Assembly (NCBI GenBank): GCA_011330545.1
Contig: DRQI01000469.1
Span: 1 to 6,878, forward strand
Reading direction: 5' to 3'
From: Flavobacteriia bacterium
Lineage (GTDB): Bacteria; Bacteroidota; Bacteroidia; Flavobacteriales; Flavobacteriaceae
DNA length: 6,878 bases
Shown: positions 1 through 5,663 of the stretch, piece after piece
Numbering within the stretch: the stretch's first letter is position 1
Layout: each line of letters starts with the position of its first letter
Translations under genes and position numbers: made by a program
The notes under the pieces: model-generated
What the model was told of the DNA's origin: nothing
The model's database searches: none
Seen by the model: the letters and a program-made list of their open reading frames with translations, nothing else

Positions 1-1
1 A

Positions 2-1555
2 AATGAATTAAAATTACAATTGTTAAGTCATCCTTCGTATCCTAGCCTGCATTCTGTTACGGGTGTGTTGAGTCATTTTGGGATTGAAAACATGGCATTA
101 GAAGTTCCTAAAAATCGTGAAACGCTATATCAATTACCCGATAATTTTATCACTATTTTATCTAAAGAAAATGAGTTTGTAATTGTTACTCAACACGATA
201 CTTCTGTTGAGTTACTCTATGGTTCTAAAAAGAAAAAAATCGTTTCTGTAAATGATTTTTTAGATATGTGGAGTGGTATCATCGTAGTTATTGAAAATGA
301 AAATGTTGAAACCTTATCAAATAATAATATCAATACAACCCTTTCTAATAGCCTTTACTTTTTGAGTATTGCTGTTGTATTAGGAGTTTTCTTCTATGCA
401 AAACCCTCTTTATTTGAAACTGTACATTTTTCCTTAACACTTATAGGTATTGGTATTAGTTACTTAATTCTAAAACACGAATTCGGATTTCATTCTAAAG
501 CCCTTGATAAATTTTGCACCGCAACCGAAACAACCAGTTGTGATGCGGTTTTAAATTCGAAAGGGGCGTCGCTTTCAAAATATTTTAAACTAAGTGATTT
601 GAGTTTTATTTATTTTACGGCACTGGCCTTATCTTGGTTGTTTTCGGTAAATTTTTCGGTAATCAATCACGCTGCCATTATCATCTCATTATTGGCATTG
701 CCTATTACATTTTACTCTATTTATTACCAATATAATGTTGTTAAAAAATGGTGCCCGCTGTGTTTGAGTATTGTTGCCGTTTTATGGCTACAAGCAGGTA
801 CATTATTCTTAAGCCACTTCTCTCTAACTAGCATACAGCCAGATGCCCTCAGTAGTTTTTTACTTTTTTTCAGCTTTTTATTAGTAACATCATTGTGGTT
901 ATTTATAAAACCTTTATTGAAAAAACAACAGGACTTAGAAAAATTAGAGATAGAGCACTATAAATTTAAACGAAATTTTGAATTGTTTAATGCTGTATAT
1001 AGTAAAGGAGAATTTATAGATACCGCTATTCATACTAGTAAAGAAATTGTGTTAGGCGAAAAAAATGCGCCGATACAAATTTTACTCGTTACCAATCCTT
1101 CTTGCTATTATTGTAAAGAGGCACATACTGATATTGAAAAACTTCTCGCTAATAATACTAATGAGGTCAATGCTATAATCCGTTTTAATGTCTCATCAGA
1201 TATAACGAATATTGCTTACAAAGTTGCCCATAGATTATTAGAAATATACGATACTGAACCGATTGAAATCTTAGAAAAGGCCTTGCATGAAGTTTATAAA
1301 AGTAATACCGATTTAAACAAATGGCTTATAAAATGGAATGAGTCTACTACAGATTCTTTTGCTAAAGAATTAGAAATACAACAACGTTGGTGCCATGACA
1401 ATACCATCAACTTTACACCTGCACTTTTTATCAATGGAAAACCATTTCCAAAGGAATATAATAGAAGTGATGTTAACTATTTTATTGAAGAGTTAATTGA
1501 ACTGGCAGAAACCGAAATATCTCAACCTAATAGTACACTGGAAGTTGTAAACTAA
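2..1555 (+). CDS. C39-like / vitamin K epoxide reductase / DsbA-like thioredoxin fusion, 5'-truncated
   Basis: The reading frame is open from base 2 with no start codon before the window edge. The residues before the TTG at 20 (NELKLQ) run straight into the conserved-looking SHPSYPSLHSVTG segment, so the true start lies upstream and probably some 20-25 residues are missing. Numbering from the TTG as residue 1, three parts are visible. Residues 1-92 resemble a degenerate peptidase-C39 fold: the usual HF is EF (FVIV at 53-56) and the usual DP is lost. Residues 110-296 form a six-helix-like membrane domain with VKOR cysteine pairs C166/C174 and CPLC (245-248). Residues 340-495 form a periplasmic DsbA/DsbG-like domain with CYYC (362-365), C458 and a TPALFING cis-proline motif (466-473). 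VKOR-thioredoxin fusions make disulfides and pass electrons to quinone. Here the likely substrates are the cysteine-rich peptides encoded just downstream; that link is inference from context. Confidence 0.9.
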   Translation, partial: NELKLQLLSHPSYPSLHSVTGVLSHFGIENMALEVPKNRETLYQLPDNFITILSKENEFVIVTQHDTSVELLYGSKKKKIVSVNDFLDMWSGIIVVIENENVETLSNNNINTTLSNSLYFLSIAVVLGVFFYAKPSLFETVHFSLTLIGIGISYLILKHEFGFHSKALDKFCTATETTSCDAVLNSKGASLSKYFKLSDLSFIYFTALALSWLFSVNFSVINHAAIIISLLALPITFYSIYYQYNVVKKWCPLCLSIVAVLWLQAGTLFLSHFSLTSIQPDALSSFLLFFSFLLVTSLWLFIKPLLKKQQDLEKLEIEHYKFKRNFELFNAVYSKGEFIDTAIHTSKEIVLGEKNAPIQILLVTNPSCYYCKEAHTDIEKLLANNTNEVNAIIRFNVSSDITNIAYKVAHRLLEIYDTEPIEILEKALHEVYKSNTDLNKWLIKWNESTTDSFAKELEIQQRWCHDNTINFTPALFINGKPFPKEYNRSDVNYFIEELIELAETEISQPNSTLEVVN

Positions 1556-1564
1556 CAATGCTAC

Positions 1565-1591
1565 TACTTTTCCGCAGTAAGCGGAAAAGTA
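1565..1591 (+). terminator. Hairpin after the oxidoreductase gene, possible terminator
   Basis: A perfect 11-bp inverted repeat has arms 1565-1575 (TACTTTTCCGC) and 1581-1591 with the 5-nt loop AGTAA, starting 9 nt after the stop codon. It lacks a clear downstream U-run (TAGCAAAG follows), so termination is plausible but not classic. It separates the oxidoreductase gene from the first peptide cassette. A TTG at 1545-1547 and TACTTTTC at 1565-1572 (17-nt gap) loosely resemble the Bacteroidota promoter TTG-N17-23-TAnnTTTG; I consider that weak. Confidence 0.5.
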
Positions 1592-1613
1592 TAGCAAAGT
1601 GAACAATATTCTT

Positions 1614-1661
1614 CTCGCGAAAGATAGACTGAAACCTTGACGGTCTCAAAATGTTCGGGGC
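1614..1661 (+). promoter_or_regulatory. Pseudoknot leader element, copy 1
   Basis: This is the first of six related elements found before the precursor genes. A conserved 5' box (CTCGCGAAAGAT, 1614-1625) precedes stem 1, AGACTG (1626-1631) with CGGTCT (1641-1646). Loop 1 is AAA (1632-1634). Stem 2 is CCTTGA (1635-1640) with TCGGGG (1655-1660), using two G-U pairs. Loop 3 is 8 nt and A-rich (1647-1654), and an invariant C follows at 1661. There is no spacer between the 5' strand of stem 2 and the 3' strand of stem 1, as expected for coaxially stacked H-type pseudoknots. It ends 25 nt before the ATG at 1686. The effector is unknown. Confidence 0.75.
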
Positions 1662-1685
1662 AAAGATAGTTTTAAAATTTTTATT

Positions 1686-1874
1686 ATGAAAAAATTAATG
1701 AATTTAAAAGGAGTAAAAACACTTGATAAAAAAGAGCAAAAAACAATTAATGGTAGTAATTGGGGAGGCCCTAGTGGTTGTTTCCAACAAGGGCGCCTTT
1801 GTTGTACTACCATTGGTAATTTTCAATTTTGCGAGCCGGGAGTTTGTAGGTTTGGTTCCTGCCTTTGGTACTAA
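1686..1874 (+). CDS. Double-glycine-leader peptide precursor 1 (six Cys, NWG type)
   Basis: A 62-residue precursor. Residues 1-24 are the shared leader (starts MKKLMNLKG, with L13, E17, Q18 and I21 at -12, -8, -7 and -4) that C39 peptidases recognise. The cleavage site reads Gly-Ser (NGS) instead of Gly-Gly. Alignment with precursor 4 puts the core start at NWGG, so GS is probably the real site. The core has 38 residues with cysteines 32, 39, 40, 49, 54 and 59 (C-x6-CC-x8-C-x4-C-x4-C), ending in the aromatic CLWY. Precursor 4 shares this framework, so the two are paralogues. The core likely folds by three disulfides and is exported by the ABC transporter at 3378. The ATG sits in the TTTATTATG context used by its sisters. 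Bacteriocin-like or signalling activity is inferred, and no target is known. Confidence 0.85.
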   Translation: MKKLMNLKGVKTLDKKEQKTINGSNWGGPSGCFQQGRLCCTTIGNFQFCEPGVCRFGSCLWY

Positions 1875-1890
1875 TGCAAAATAATTATAC

Positions 1891-1928
1891 TTGAAAACCA
1901 ATCACTCTTCCGGATGATGGTTTTTCAA
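1891..1928 (+). terminator. Terminator-like hairpin after precursor 1
   Basis: Arms 1891-1904 (TTGAAAACCAATCA) and 1915-1928 (TGATGGTTTTTCAA) pair with one bulged base on each side, around a 10-nt loop. The 3' arm carries a run of five T and is followed by AT-rich sequence. It starts 16 nt after the stop codon, consistent with an intrinsic terminator closing the first cassette. Confidence 0.65.
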
Positions 1929-1975
1929 ATATTTAATTATCTACAGAATTTTGATTAAAAATTAAAAATTGCTTT

Positions 1976-2014
1976 AAAGAAGGCTGAAACCTTGACAGTT
2001 TTATTTTTCAAGGC
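1976..2014 (+). promoter_or_regulatory. Pseudoknot leader element, copy 2
   Basis: This is the most divergent copy at the 5' side: the TTCGCG box is lost and only AAAGA (1976-1980) remains. Stem 1 is AGGCTG (1981-1986) with CAGTTT (1996-2001), including two G-U pairs. Loop 1 is AAA (1987-1989). Stem 2 is CCTTGA (1990-1995) with TCAAGG (2008-2013), a perfect 6-bp pairing. Loop 3 has only 6 nt (2002-2007) and is T-rich rather than A-rich. The invariant C is at 2014, and the element ends 21 nt before the ATG at 2035. Confidence 0.7.
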
Positions 2015-2034
2015 CAAAAATTAAACTTTATATT

Positions 2035-2226
2035 ATGAAAAAACTAGCAAAATTAAAAGAGGCTAAAACATTAGGCAAAAAACAGCAACAAAACATTTAT
2101 GGAGGTAGGCCACCGGGGGGAGGACCCTGTGGTGGAACCGGAGGAATCGTAATTGGCTGGCCTCAAGAAAGGTGTTTTGGCTATGGGGTTGTTTGGTACA
2201 ACAATCAATGTTGGGCATGCTATTAA
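2035..2226 (+). CDS. Double-glycine-leader peptide precursor 2 (Gly/aromatic-rich, four Cys)
   Basis: A 63-residue precursor. The 24-residue leader (MKKLAKLKEA start, L13, Q18, I21, G23-G24) matches its neighbours. The core has 39 residues and is unlike the others: a glycine/proline-rich start (RPPGGGPCGGTGG), then a tryptophan- and tyrosine-rich C-terminal half with cysteines 32, 47, 59 and 62, ending CWACY. Two disulfides are possible. Other Gly-Gly pairs occur inside the core, but only G23-G24 sits at the right distance from I21 and L13. It is preceded by its own pseudoknot element and followed by hairpins, so it looks independently expressed. Function is unknown beyond the bacteriocin-like or pheromone-like class implied by leader and exporter. 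Confidence 0.85.
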   Translation: MKKLAKLKEAKTLGKKQQQNIYGGRPPGGGPCGGTGGIVIGWPQERCFGYGVVWYNNQCWACY

Positions 2227-2274
2227 TAGCTTATGTACCCATTAGTAAATTCTAATTTGTACAAATCTATTGAC

Positions 2275-2321
2275 AGGAGAACAGTTGAAACTCTAAATCT
2301 ATGTGTATTGGCTGTTCTCTT
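2275..2321 (+). terminator. Long-loop hairpin after precursor 2, possible terminator
   Basis: Arms 2275-2286 (AGGAGAACAGTT) and 2310-2321 (GGCTGTTCTCTT) form 12 pairs including three G-U, with a 23-nt loop. A pyrimidine-rich tail follows, but there is no long U-run. A weaker upstream hairpin (TGTAC 2234-2238 with GTACA 2259-2263, and ATTAG 2241-2245 with CTAAT 2252-2256) lies between the stop codon and this structure. Either could end transcription of precursor 2. The long loop makes the terminator reading only moderate. Confidence 0.45.
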
Positions 2322-2347
2322 CTATAAAATCCATTAAGTAAAACCAT

Positions 2348-2395
2348 TTCGCGTAAGATAGGCCGAAACCTTGACGGCTTTTAAATCTTCAAGGC
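2348..2395 (+). promoter_or_regulatory. Pseudoknot leader element, copy 3
   Basis: The 5' box is TTCGCGTAAGAT (2348-2359). Stem 1 is AGGCCG (2360-2365) with CGGCTT (2375-2380). The T-A of copies 2 and 5 at its fifth position is replaced by C-G, a compensatory change. Loop 1 is AAA (2366-2368). Stem 2 is CCTTGA (2369-2374) with TCAAGG (2389-2394). Loop 3 is 8 nt (2381-2388). The invariant C is at 2395, and the element ends 19 nt before the ATG at 2414. Confidence 0.75.
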
Positions 2396-2413
2396 AAACT
2401 AAAATTCTTTATT

Positions 2414-2626
2414 ATGAAAAAATTAGCAAATTTAAAAGGTGCAACATCTTTAAGTTTAATGCAACAAAAAAACATTCATGGTGGTGGGCTTAAACCTTCC
2501 GGAGGTGGGGCTTGCCAAGTAGGTTGTGCCGGACTTAGCCATGGAGACAGTTGCTTTGCAACCGGAGTCTCGCCAAATTGTACCTGTCCGGGTATTTGTT
2601 CTGGCGGAGTTTGCAATCCTTATTAA
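2414..2626 (+). CDS. Double-glycine-leader peptide precursor 3 (seven Cys)
   Basis: This is the longest precursor, at 70 residues. The 24-residue leader (MKKLANLKGA start, I21, G23-G24) has a less charged middle (SLSLMQQ) than its sisters. The core has 46 residues, glycine- and serine-rich, with seven cysteines (34, 38, 47, 56, 58, 62, 67). The odd number leaves one free thiol, or allows a dimer or a thioether. The C-terminal part has CTCPGIC and then the C-x2-G-x-C motif (62-67) seen in most of the other cores, and it ends CNPY. A strong terminator follows at once, so the gene forms a closed cassette with its leader element. Probably matured and exported by the C39 ABC transporter; the target is unknown. 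Confidence 0.87.
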   Translation: MKKLANLKGATSLSLMQQKNIHGGGLKPSGGGACQVGCAGLSHGDSCFATGVSPNCTCPGICSGGVCNPY

Positions 2627-2636
2627 ACACTTTTAG

Positions 2637-2671
2637 CAAGTTAAGAATTTTTTATTCTTAACTTGTTTTTT
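2637..2671 (+). terminator. Rho-independent terminator after precursor 3
   Basis: A perfect 12-bp stem (2637-2648 CAAGTTAAGAAT with 2654-2665) encloses five T and is followed by six T (2666-2671). It starts 11 nt after the stop codon. It is the clearest terminator in the window and isolates precursor 3 from precursor 4. The AT-rich stretch from 2672 to 2793 holds only a weak 7-bp inverted repeat (ATGTAAT 2741-2747 with 2765-2771) and no gene that I can see. Confidence 0.88.
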
Positions 2672-2793
2672 GGTTTGGCCGATAACCGTGAACAAAAATT
2701 CATAAAAAATAACAATAATAAAGTGTTTATTGTAAACAATATGTAATGTCCCAATAATCTGTGTATTACATTATCTTACATAAGCATATAAAT

Positions 2794-2843
2794 TTCGCGA
2801 AAGATAGACTGAAACCTCGGCAGTCTCAAAAAATACTCGAGGC
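2794..2843 (+). promoter_or_regulatory. Pseudoknot leader element, copy 4 (key covariation)
   Basis: The 5' box is TTCGCGAAAGAT (2794-2805). Stem 1 is AGACTG (2806-2811) with CAGTCT (2821-2826), a perfect 6-bp pairing. Loop 1 is AAA (2812-2814). Stem 2 is CCTCGG (2815-2820) with TCGAGG (2837-2842). Compared with CCTTGA/TCAAGG elsewhere, T-A became C-G and the terminal A-U became G-U, so pairing is preserved although sequence changed. Loop 3 is 10 nt and A-rich (2827-2836). The invariant C is at 2843. The element ends 23 nt before the ATG at 2866. Confidence 0.8.
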
Positions 2844-2865
2844 TAATTAATTTAAATATTTTATT

Positions 2866-3054
2866 ATGAAAAAATTAACAACCTTAAAAGGAGCAAAAAA
2901 GCTAAGTAAAAACGAACAAAAAGGTATTAGTGGAGGAAATTGGGGAAGGTCTTGTACTCAAAATGGCTATTTGTGCTGTCAAACATTTTCTAATGGAGCC
3001 ACTTTTTGTGACGCCGGAAGATGCAAATCAAACGGTTTCTGTTTTTGGTATTGA
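2866..3054 (+). CDS. Double-glycine-leader peptide precursor 4 (six Cys, NWG type)
   Basis: A 62-residue paralogue of precursor 1. The leader (MKKLTTLKGA start, L13, E17, Q18, I21) ends in a normal Gly23-Gly24. The 38-residue core starts NWG and has cysteines 30, 37, 38, 48, 53 and 59 (C-x6-CC-x9-C-x4-C-x5-C), ending CFWY. The shared ends and cysteine order with precursor 1, together with divergent loops, suggest an old duplication with diversification of inter-cysteine residues, as in knotted or defensin-like peptides. Only about 22 nt separate its stop codon from the next leader element, and no terminator is seen there, so it is probably co-transcribed with precursor 5. Confidence 0.87.
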   Translation: MKKLTTLKGAKKLSKNEQKGISGGNWGRSCTQNGYLCCQTFSNGATFCDAGRCKSNGFCFWY

Positions 3055-3076
3055 TTAGCAACCCTCAAAAAAAATC

Positions 3077-3123
3077 TTGCGGAAGATAGGCTGAAACCTT
3101 GACAGCCGTTAAATGTTCAAGGC
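3077..3123 (+). promoter_or_regulatory. Pseudoknot leader element, copy 5
   Basis: The 5' box is altered to TTGCGGAAGAT (3077-3087). Stem 1 is GGCTG (3089-3093) with CAGCC (3103-3107), 5 bp of Watson-Crick pairs; the outer A3088-G3108 pair is lost. Loop 1 is AAA (3094-3096). Stem 2 is CCTTGA (3097-3102) with TCAAGG (3117-3122). Loop 3 is about 9 nt (3108-3116). The invariant C is at 3123. It ends 21 nt before the ATG at 3144 and lies in the short gap after precursor 4, so here it is probably internal to a transcript. Confidence 0.75.
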
Positions 3124-3143
3124 TCATTAATTTAATTTTTAAA

Positions 3144-3302
3144 ATGAAAAAATTAGCAAATTTAAAAGGTGTAAAAAAACTAACTAAAGGCCTTCAAATG
3201 AGTATTCATGGTGGGAGAATGAATATATGTGACCCAATTTTTGAAGAAAATTGTGGTTTTTACTGTGCTCCCATTGGAGAATGTCACATCCCAAGTTGTT
3301 AA
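3144..3302 (+). CDS. Double-glycine-leader peptide precursor 5 (short, five Cys)
   Basis: The start is placed at the ATG at 3144, giving 52 residues. An in-frame TTG at 3099 would add 15 residues but lies inside stem 2 of the pseudoknot, and only the ATG gives the 24-residue leader of the other five (MKKLANLKGV start, L13, Q18, I21, G23-G24). The core is the shortest of the set at 28 residues, acidic in the middle (CDPIFEENC), with cysteines 29, 37, 41, 47 and 52, ending in Cys. The odd cysteine number means one free thiol or an intermolecular bond. CAPIGEC (41-47) is a one-residue-longer version of the C-x2-G-x-C motif in other cores. A terminator-like hairpin separates it from the exporter gene. 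Confidence 0.85.
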   Translation: MKKLANLKGVKKLTKGLQMSIHGGRMNICDPIFEENCGFYCAPIGECHIPSC

Positions 3303-3330
3303 AATTTGTAACTTTGTTTTACAAAAAGCT

Positions 3331-3360
3331 AAAACCGTCATTTAATTTGGCGGTTTTCTT
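3331..3360 (+). terminator. Intrinsic terminator between precursor 5 and the exporter gene
   Basis: Arms 3331-3340 (AAAACCGTCA) and 3348-3357 (TGGCGGTTTT) give 10 pairs with one G-U and a 7-nt loop, followed by a short T-rich tail (CTTATCTTA). It lies 28 nt after the stop codon of precursor 5 and about 20 nt before the exporter's ATG. The exporter is thus either read through at a lower level or has its own weak promoter close by. That would set peptide transcripts in excess over exporter. Confidence 0.75.
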
Positions 3361-3377
3361 ATCTTAGTAAACTATAA

Positions 3378-5570
3378 ATGAAGAAATTTCCACATTATAA
3401 ACAAGCCGACCAAAAAGATTGCGGGCCTACCTGTATCAAAATAGTAGCCAAACATTTCGGAAAAACCCTTCATATACAAACCCTACGAAACCTCGCTGAA
3501 ACCACGCGTGAAGGGAGTAGTTTGTTAGGGTTGAGCGAAGCAGCCGAAAAAATAGGCTTCCATACCATCGGTGTAAAAATAAGTTTTGAAAAATTATTAG
3601 AAGCCCCCTTGCCTTGTATCGTTCATTGGAATAAAAACCACTTTGTAGTGGTCTATAAAATAAAAAGGGGAACCGTTTATGTTTCTGACCCGGCCCACGG
3701 ATTGCTAACCTATACAAAAGAACAATTTATAAAACATTGGATTGGCAATAATGCTGATCAACAAACAGAAGAAGGCGTTGCGTTGCTCATAGAACCAACT
3801 CCTAAATTTTATAGTGATGACTTAGAAAGTGAAGAAGACACTAAATTTGATTTTAAGTTCATTTCAAAATACTTATTTAGGTATAAAAAGTTTATTATTC
3901 AGCTCGCTATTGGTTTATTAGCCGGAAGTTTACTACAACTTATCGTTCCTTTTTTAACACAAAGTATCGTTGATGTAGGTATCCAAAATCAAGACCTCAA
4001 TTTTATTTACCTCATTTTATTCGCACAACTGTTTTTATTTTTAGGAAGAACGGCATTAGAAGTTATTCGCGGCTGGATACTACTCCATTTAAGTACTCGA
4101 ATCAATATCTCATTAATCTCTGATTTTTTTATCAAACTGATGAACCTGCCTATCTCTTTTTTTGATACCAAAATGACAGGTGATTTGTTACAGCGCATCA
4201 ATGACCATAGAAGAATAGAAAAAATACTCACCACCTCTTCCTTAAATGTATTGTTCTCAATGGTCAATTTAGTCATTTTCGGAATCGTATTGGCCTACTA
4301 CAGCCTTCAGATTTTTAGCATCTTTTTAGTTGGGAGTATTCTTTATTTCGGATGGGTATTGTTCTTTTTTAAAAGAAGAAAAGATTTAGACTACAAGCGA
4401 TTTTCAGAAGTAAGTCAAGAACAAAGTAAGGTTATTGAACTCATCAATGGCATGCAAGAAATAAAACTCCACAATGCCGAACGTCAAATGCGCTGGAATT
4501 GGGAATTTATCCAAGCTCGATTGTTTAAAGTAGGAATGAAAAGTTTGGCATTAGAACAAACGCAATCAGTAGGGTCATCTTTCATCAATGAACTCAAAAA
4601 TATCCTCATCACCGTATTGTCTGCCAAATTGGTAATTGACGGTGAAATCACTTTAGGGATGATGATGGCTATCTCTTATATTGTAGGGCAACTAAATGCC
4701 CCGGTAGCCCAACTCATTGCCTTTTTAAGAGACGCCCAAGATGCCAAAATATCATTAGACAGATTGGGTGAAATCCATAACAAAGAAGATGAAGAAAAAG
4801 TTGGGGAACAAAAGATTACAAACATTCCTGAAAATGCAGATATTGTAATAAAAAATATCACATTTCGGTATATCGGTGGCTTAGAGCCTGTTATTAAAGA
4901 TTTATCGGCCACCATACCGGCAAACAAAGTCACAGCCATTGTGGGCGTAAGCGGTAGCGGTAAGACTACCTTAATGAAACTCTTGTTAAAATTTTATAAT
5001 TTAGACAAAGGAGAAATAACTATTGACAATCACAACATAAACAATATCTCTCAAAAAGCATGGCGGTCTCATTGTGGCGTAGTTATGCAAGAAGGGTATA
5101 TATTTAATGATACCATTGCCAAAAACATAGCAGTGGGCGATGATTTTGTCGATCACAAAAAACTAATACACGCTACCAATGTAGCCAACATCAAACCCTA
5201 TATAGACGAATTGCCGTTAGGATTTAATACTAAAATAGGTTTAGAAGGAACAGGACTGAGCACGGGCCAAAAACAGCGACTGTTAATAGCAAGGGCGGTA
5301 TATAAAAATCCGAAATTTCTATTTTTTGATGAAGCCACCTCAGCTTTAGACGCTAATAACGAAAAAGTAATTATGGAAAATTTGAATGCGTTTTTTACAG
5401 ACAAAACCGTAGTGATTATTGCACATAGGCTAAGTACCGTAAAAAATGCACATCAAATTATTGTTTTGGATAAAGGAAAAATTGTTGAAAAAGGAACGCA
5501 TCAAGAATTGACAAAACAAAAAGGAGAATATTATCATTTGGTTAAAAACCAATTAGAGTTAGGAAAATAA
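3378..5570 (+). CDS. Peptidase-containing ABC exporter (C39 protease + ABC membrane domain + ATPase)
   Basis: A complete 730-residue bacteriocin-type transporter, normal length for the family. It cleaves double-glycine leaders in the cytoplasm and exports the core across the inner membrane. The N-terminal C39 peptidase (about 1-140) has the oxyanion Q9, catalytic C15 in DCGPTC, H88 in NHFVVV and D104 in SDP, so it should be active. A membrane domain follows (about 165-450, six segments including 172-195, 207-225, 288-308, 312-331). The ATPase has Walker A GVSGSGKTT (523-531), Q571, signature LSTGQ (627-631, a variant of LSGGQ), Walker B FLFFDE (647-652), SALD (655-658) and H683. The substrates are almost certainly the six flanking precursors. 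The partner is the HlyD protein at 5987. No pseudoknot element precedes it, unlike the peptide genes. Confidence 0.96.
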   Translation: MKKFPHYKQADQKDCGPTCIKIVAKHFGKTLHIQTLRNLAETTREGSSLLGLSEAAEKIGFHTIGVKISFEKLLEAPLPCIVHWNKNHFVVVYKIKRGTVYVSDPAHGLLTYTKEQFIKHWIGNNADQQTEEGVALLIEPTPKFYSDDLESEEDTKFDFKFISKYLFRYKKFIIQLAIGLLAGSLLQLIVPFLTQSIVDVGIQNQDLNFIYLILFAQLFLFLGRTALEVIRGWILLHLSTRINISLISDFFIKLMNLPISFFDTKMTGDLLQRINDHRRIEKILTTSSLNVLFSMVNLVIFGIVLAYYSLQIFSIFLVGSILYFGWVLFFFKRRKDLDYKRFSEVSQEQSKVIELINGMQEIKLHNAERQMRWNWEFIQARLFKVGMKSLALEQTQSVGSSFINELKNILITVLSAKLVIDGEITLGMMMAISYIVGQLNAPVAQLIAFLRDAQDAKISLDRLGEIHNKEDEEKVGEQKITNIPENADIVIKNITFRYIGGLEPVIKDLSATIPANKVTAIVGVSGSGKTTLMKLLLKFYNLDKGEITIDNHNINNISQKAWRSHCGVVMQEGYIFNDTIAKNIAVGDDFVDHKKLIHATNVANIKPYIDELPLGFNTKIGLEGTGLSTGQKQRLLIARAVYKNPKFLFFDEATSALDANNEKVIMENLNAFFTDKTVVIIAHRLSTVKNAHQIIVLDKGKIVEKGTHQELTKQKGEYYHLVKNQLELGK

Positions 5571-5581
5571 TAGTAATTGTC

Positions 5582-5601
5582 ATTCCTGCTTTCGCAGGAA
5601 T
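5582..5601. repeat. Short palindromic intergenic repeat (ATTCCTGC type)
   Basis: An 8-bp perfect palindrome, ATTCCTGC (5582-5589) with GCAGGAAT (5594-5601) around TTTC, lies 11 nt after the exporter's stop codon. It resembles the GTCATTCCTGC...GCAGGAATC intergenic repeats I recall from many Bacteroidota and other genomes, so it is probably a REP-like element and may also slow or end transcription. No T-run follows. Confidence 0.55.
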
Positions 5602-5623
5602 CTAGTTATATAATAAGATCAAA

Positions 5624-5653
5624 TTCCCCTCCCTTTGAGAAGGGTTAGGGATG
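5624..5653. repeat. CCCCTCC...GGGTTAGGG-type intergenic repeat
   Basis: TTCCCCTCCCTTTGAG is followed by AAGGGTTAGGGATG. It holds an inner inverted repeat (CCCTT 5631-5635 with AAGGG 5640-5644) and outer complementary C- and G-runs. It is similar to a short interspersed repeat I recall as common in flavobacterial intergenic DNA. With the palindrome at 5582 it fills the gap between the exporter gene and the sixth peptide cassette. This marks a place of past rearrangement or insertion, but that is inference. Confidence 0.5.
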
Positions 5654-5663
5654 AAAAAATATT

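Noticed and set aside
1704..1901. A 65-residue minus-strand open frame over precursor 1
   Set aside because: It is the antisense shadow of a precursor with a clear leader and cysteine pattern, and it has no recognisable features. The same applies to the minus-strand frames inside the exporter and adaptor genes.
2110..2150. An alternative Gly-Gly cleavage site inside the core of precursor 2
   Set aside because: Only the Gly-Gly at residues 23-24 has the right distance to L13 (-12) and I21 (-4), as in the other leaders.
1614..3123. The repeated elements as a CRISPR array
   Set aside because: Spacing is irregular, coding sequence lies between the copies, the copies vary, and each sits at a fixed place before a gene start.
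1614..3123. The repeated elements as integron attC sites
   Set aside because: No paired R'/R'' core sites (GTTRRRY type) were found, the elements lie 5' of the genes, and no integrase is in view.
3099..3143. A TTG start that would lengthen precursor 5 by 15 residues
   Set aside because: It lies inside stem 2 of the leader RNA element. Only the ATG at 3144 gives the same 24-residue leader as the other five genes.
3324..3357. A possible seventh, decayed leader element before the exporter gene (AAAGCTAAAACC resembles copy 6)
   Set aside because: The resemblance stops after AAAACC. The region forms a simple 10-bp terminator hairpin and lacks the stem 2 partner strand.
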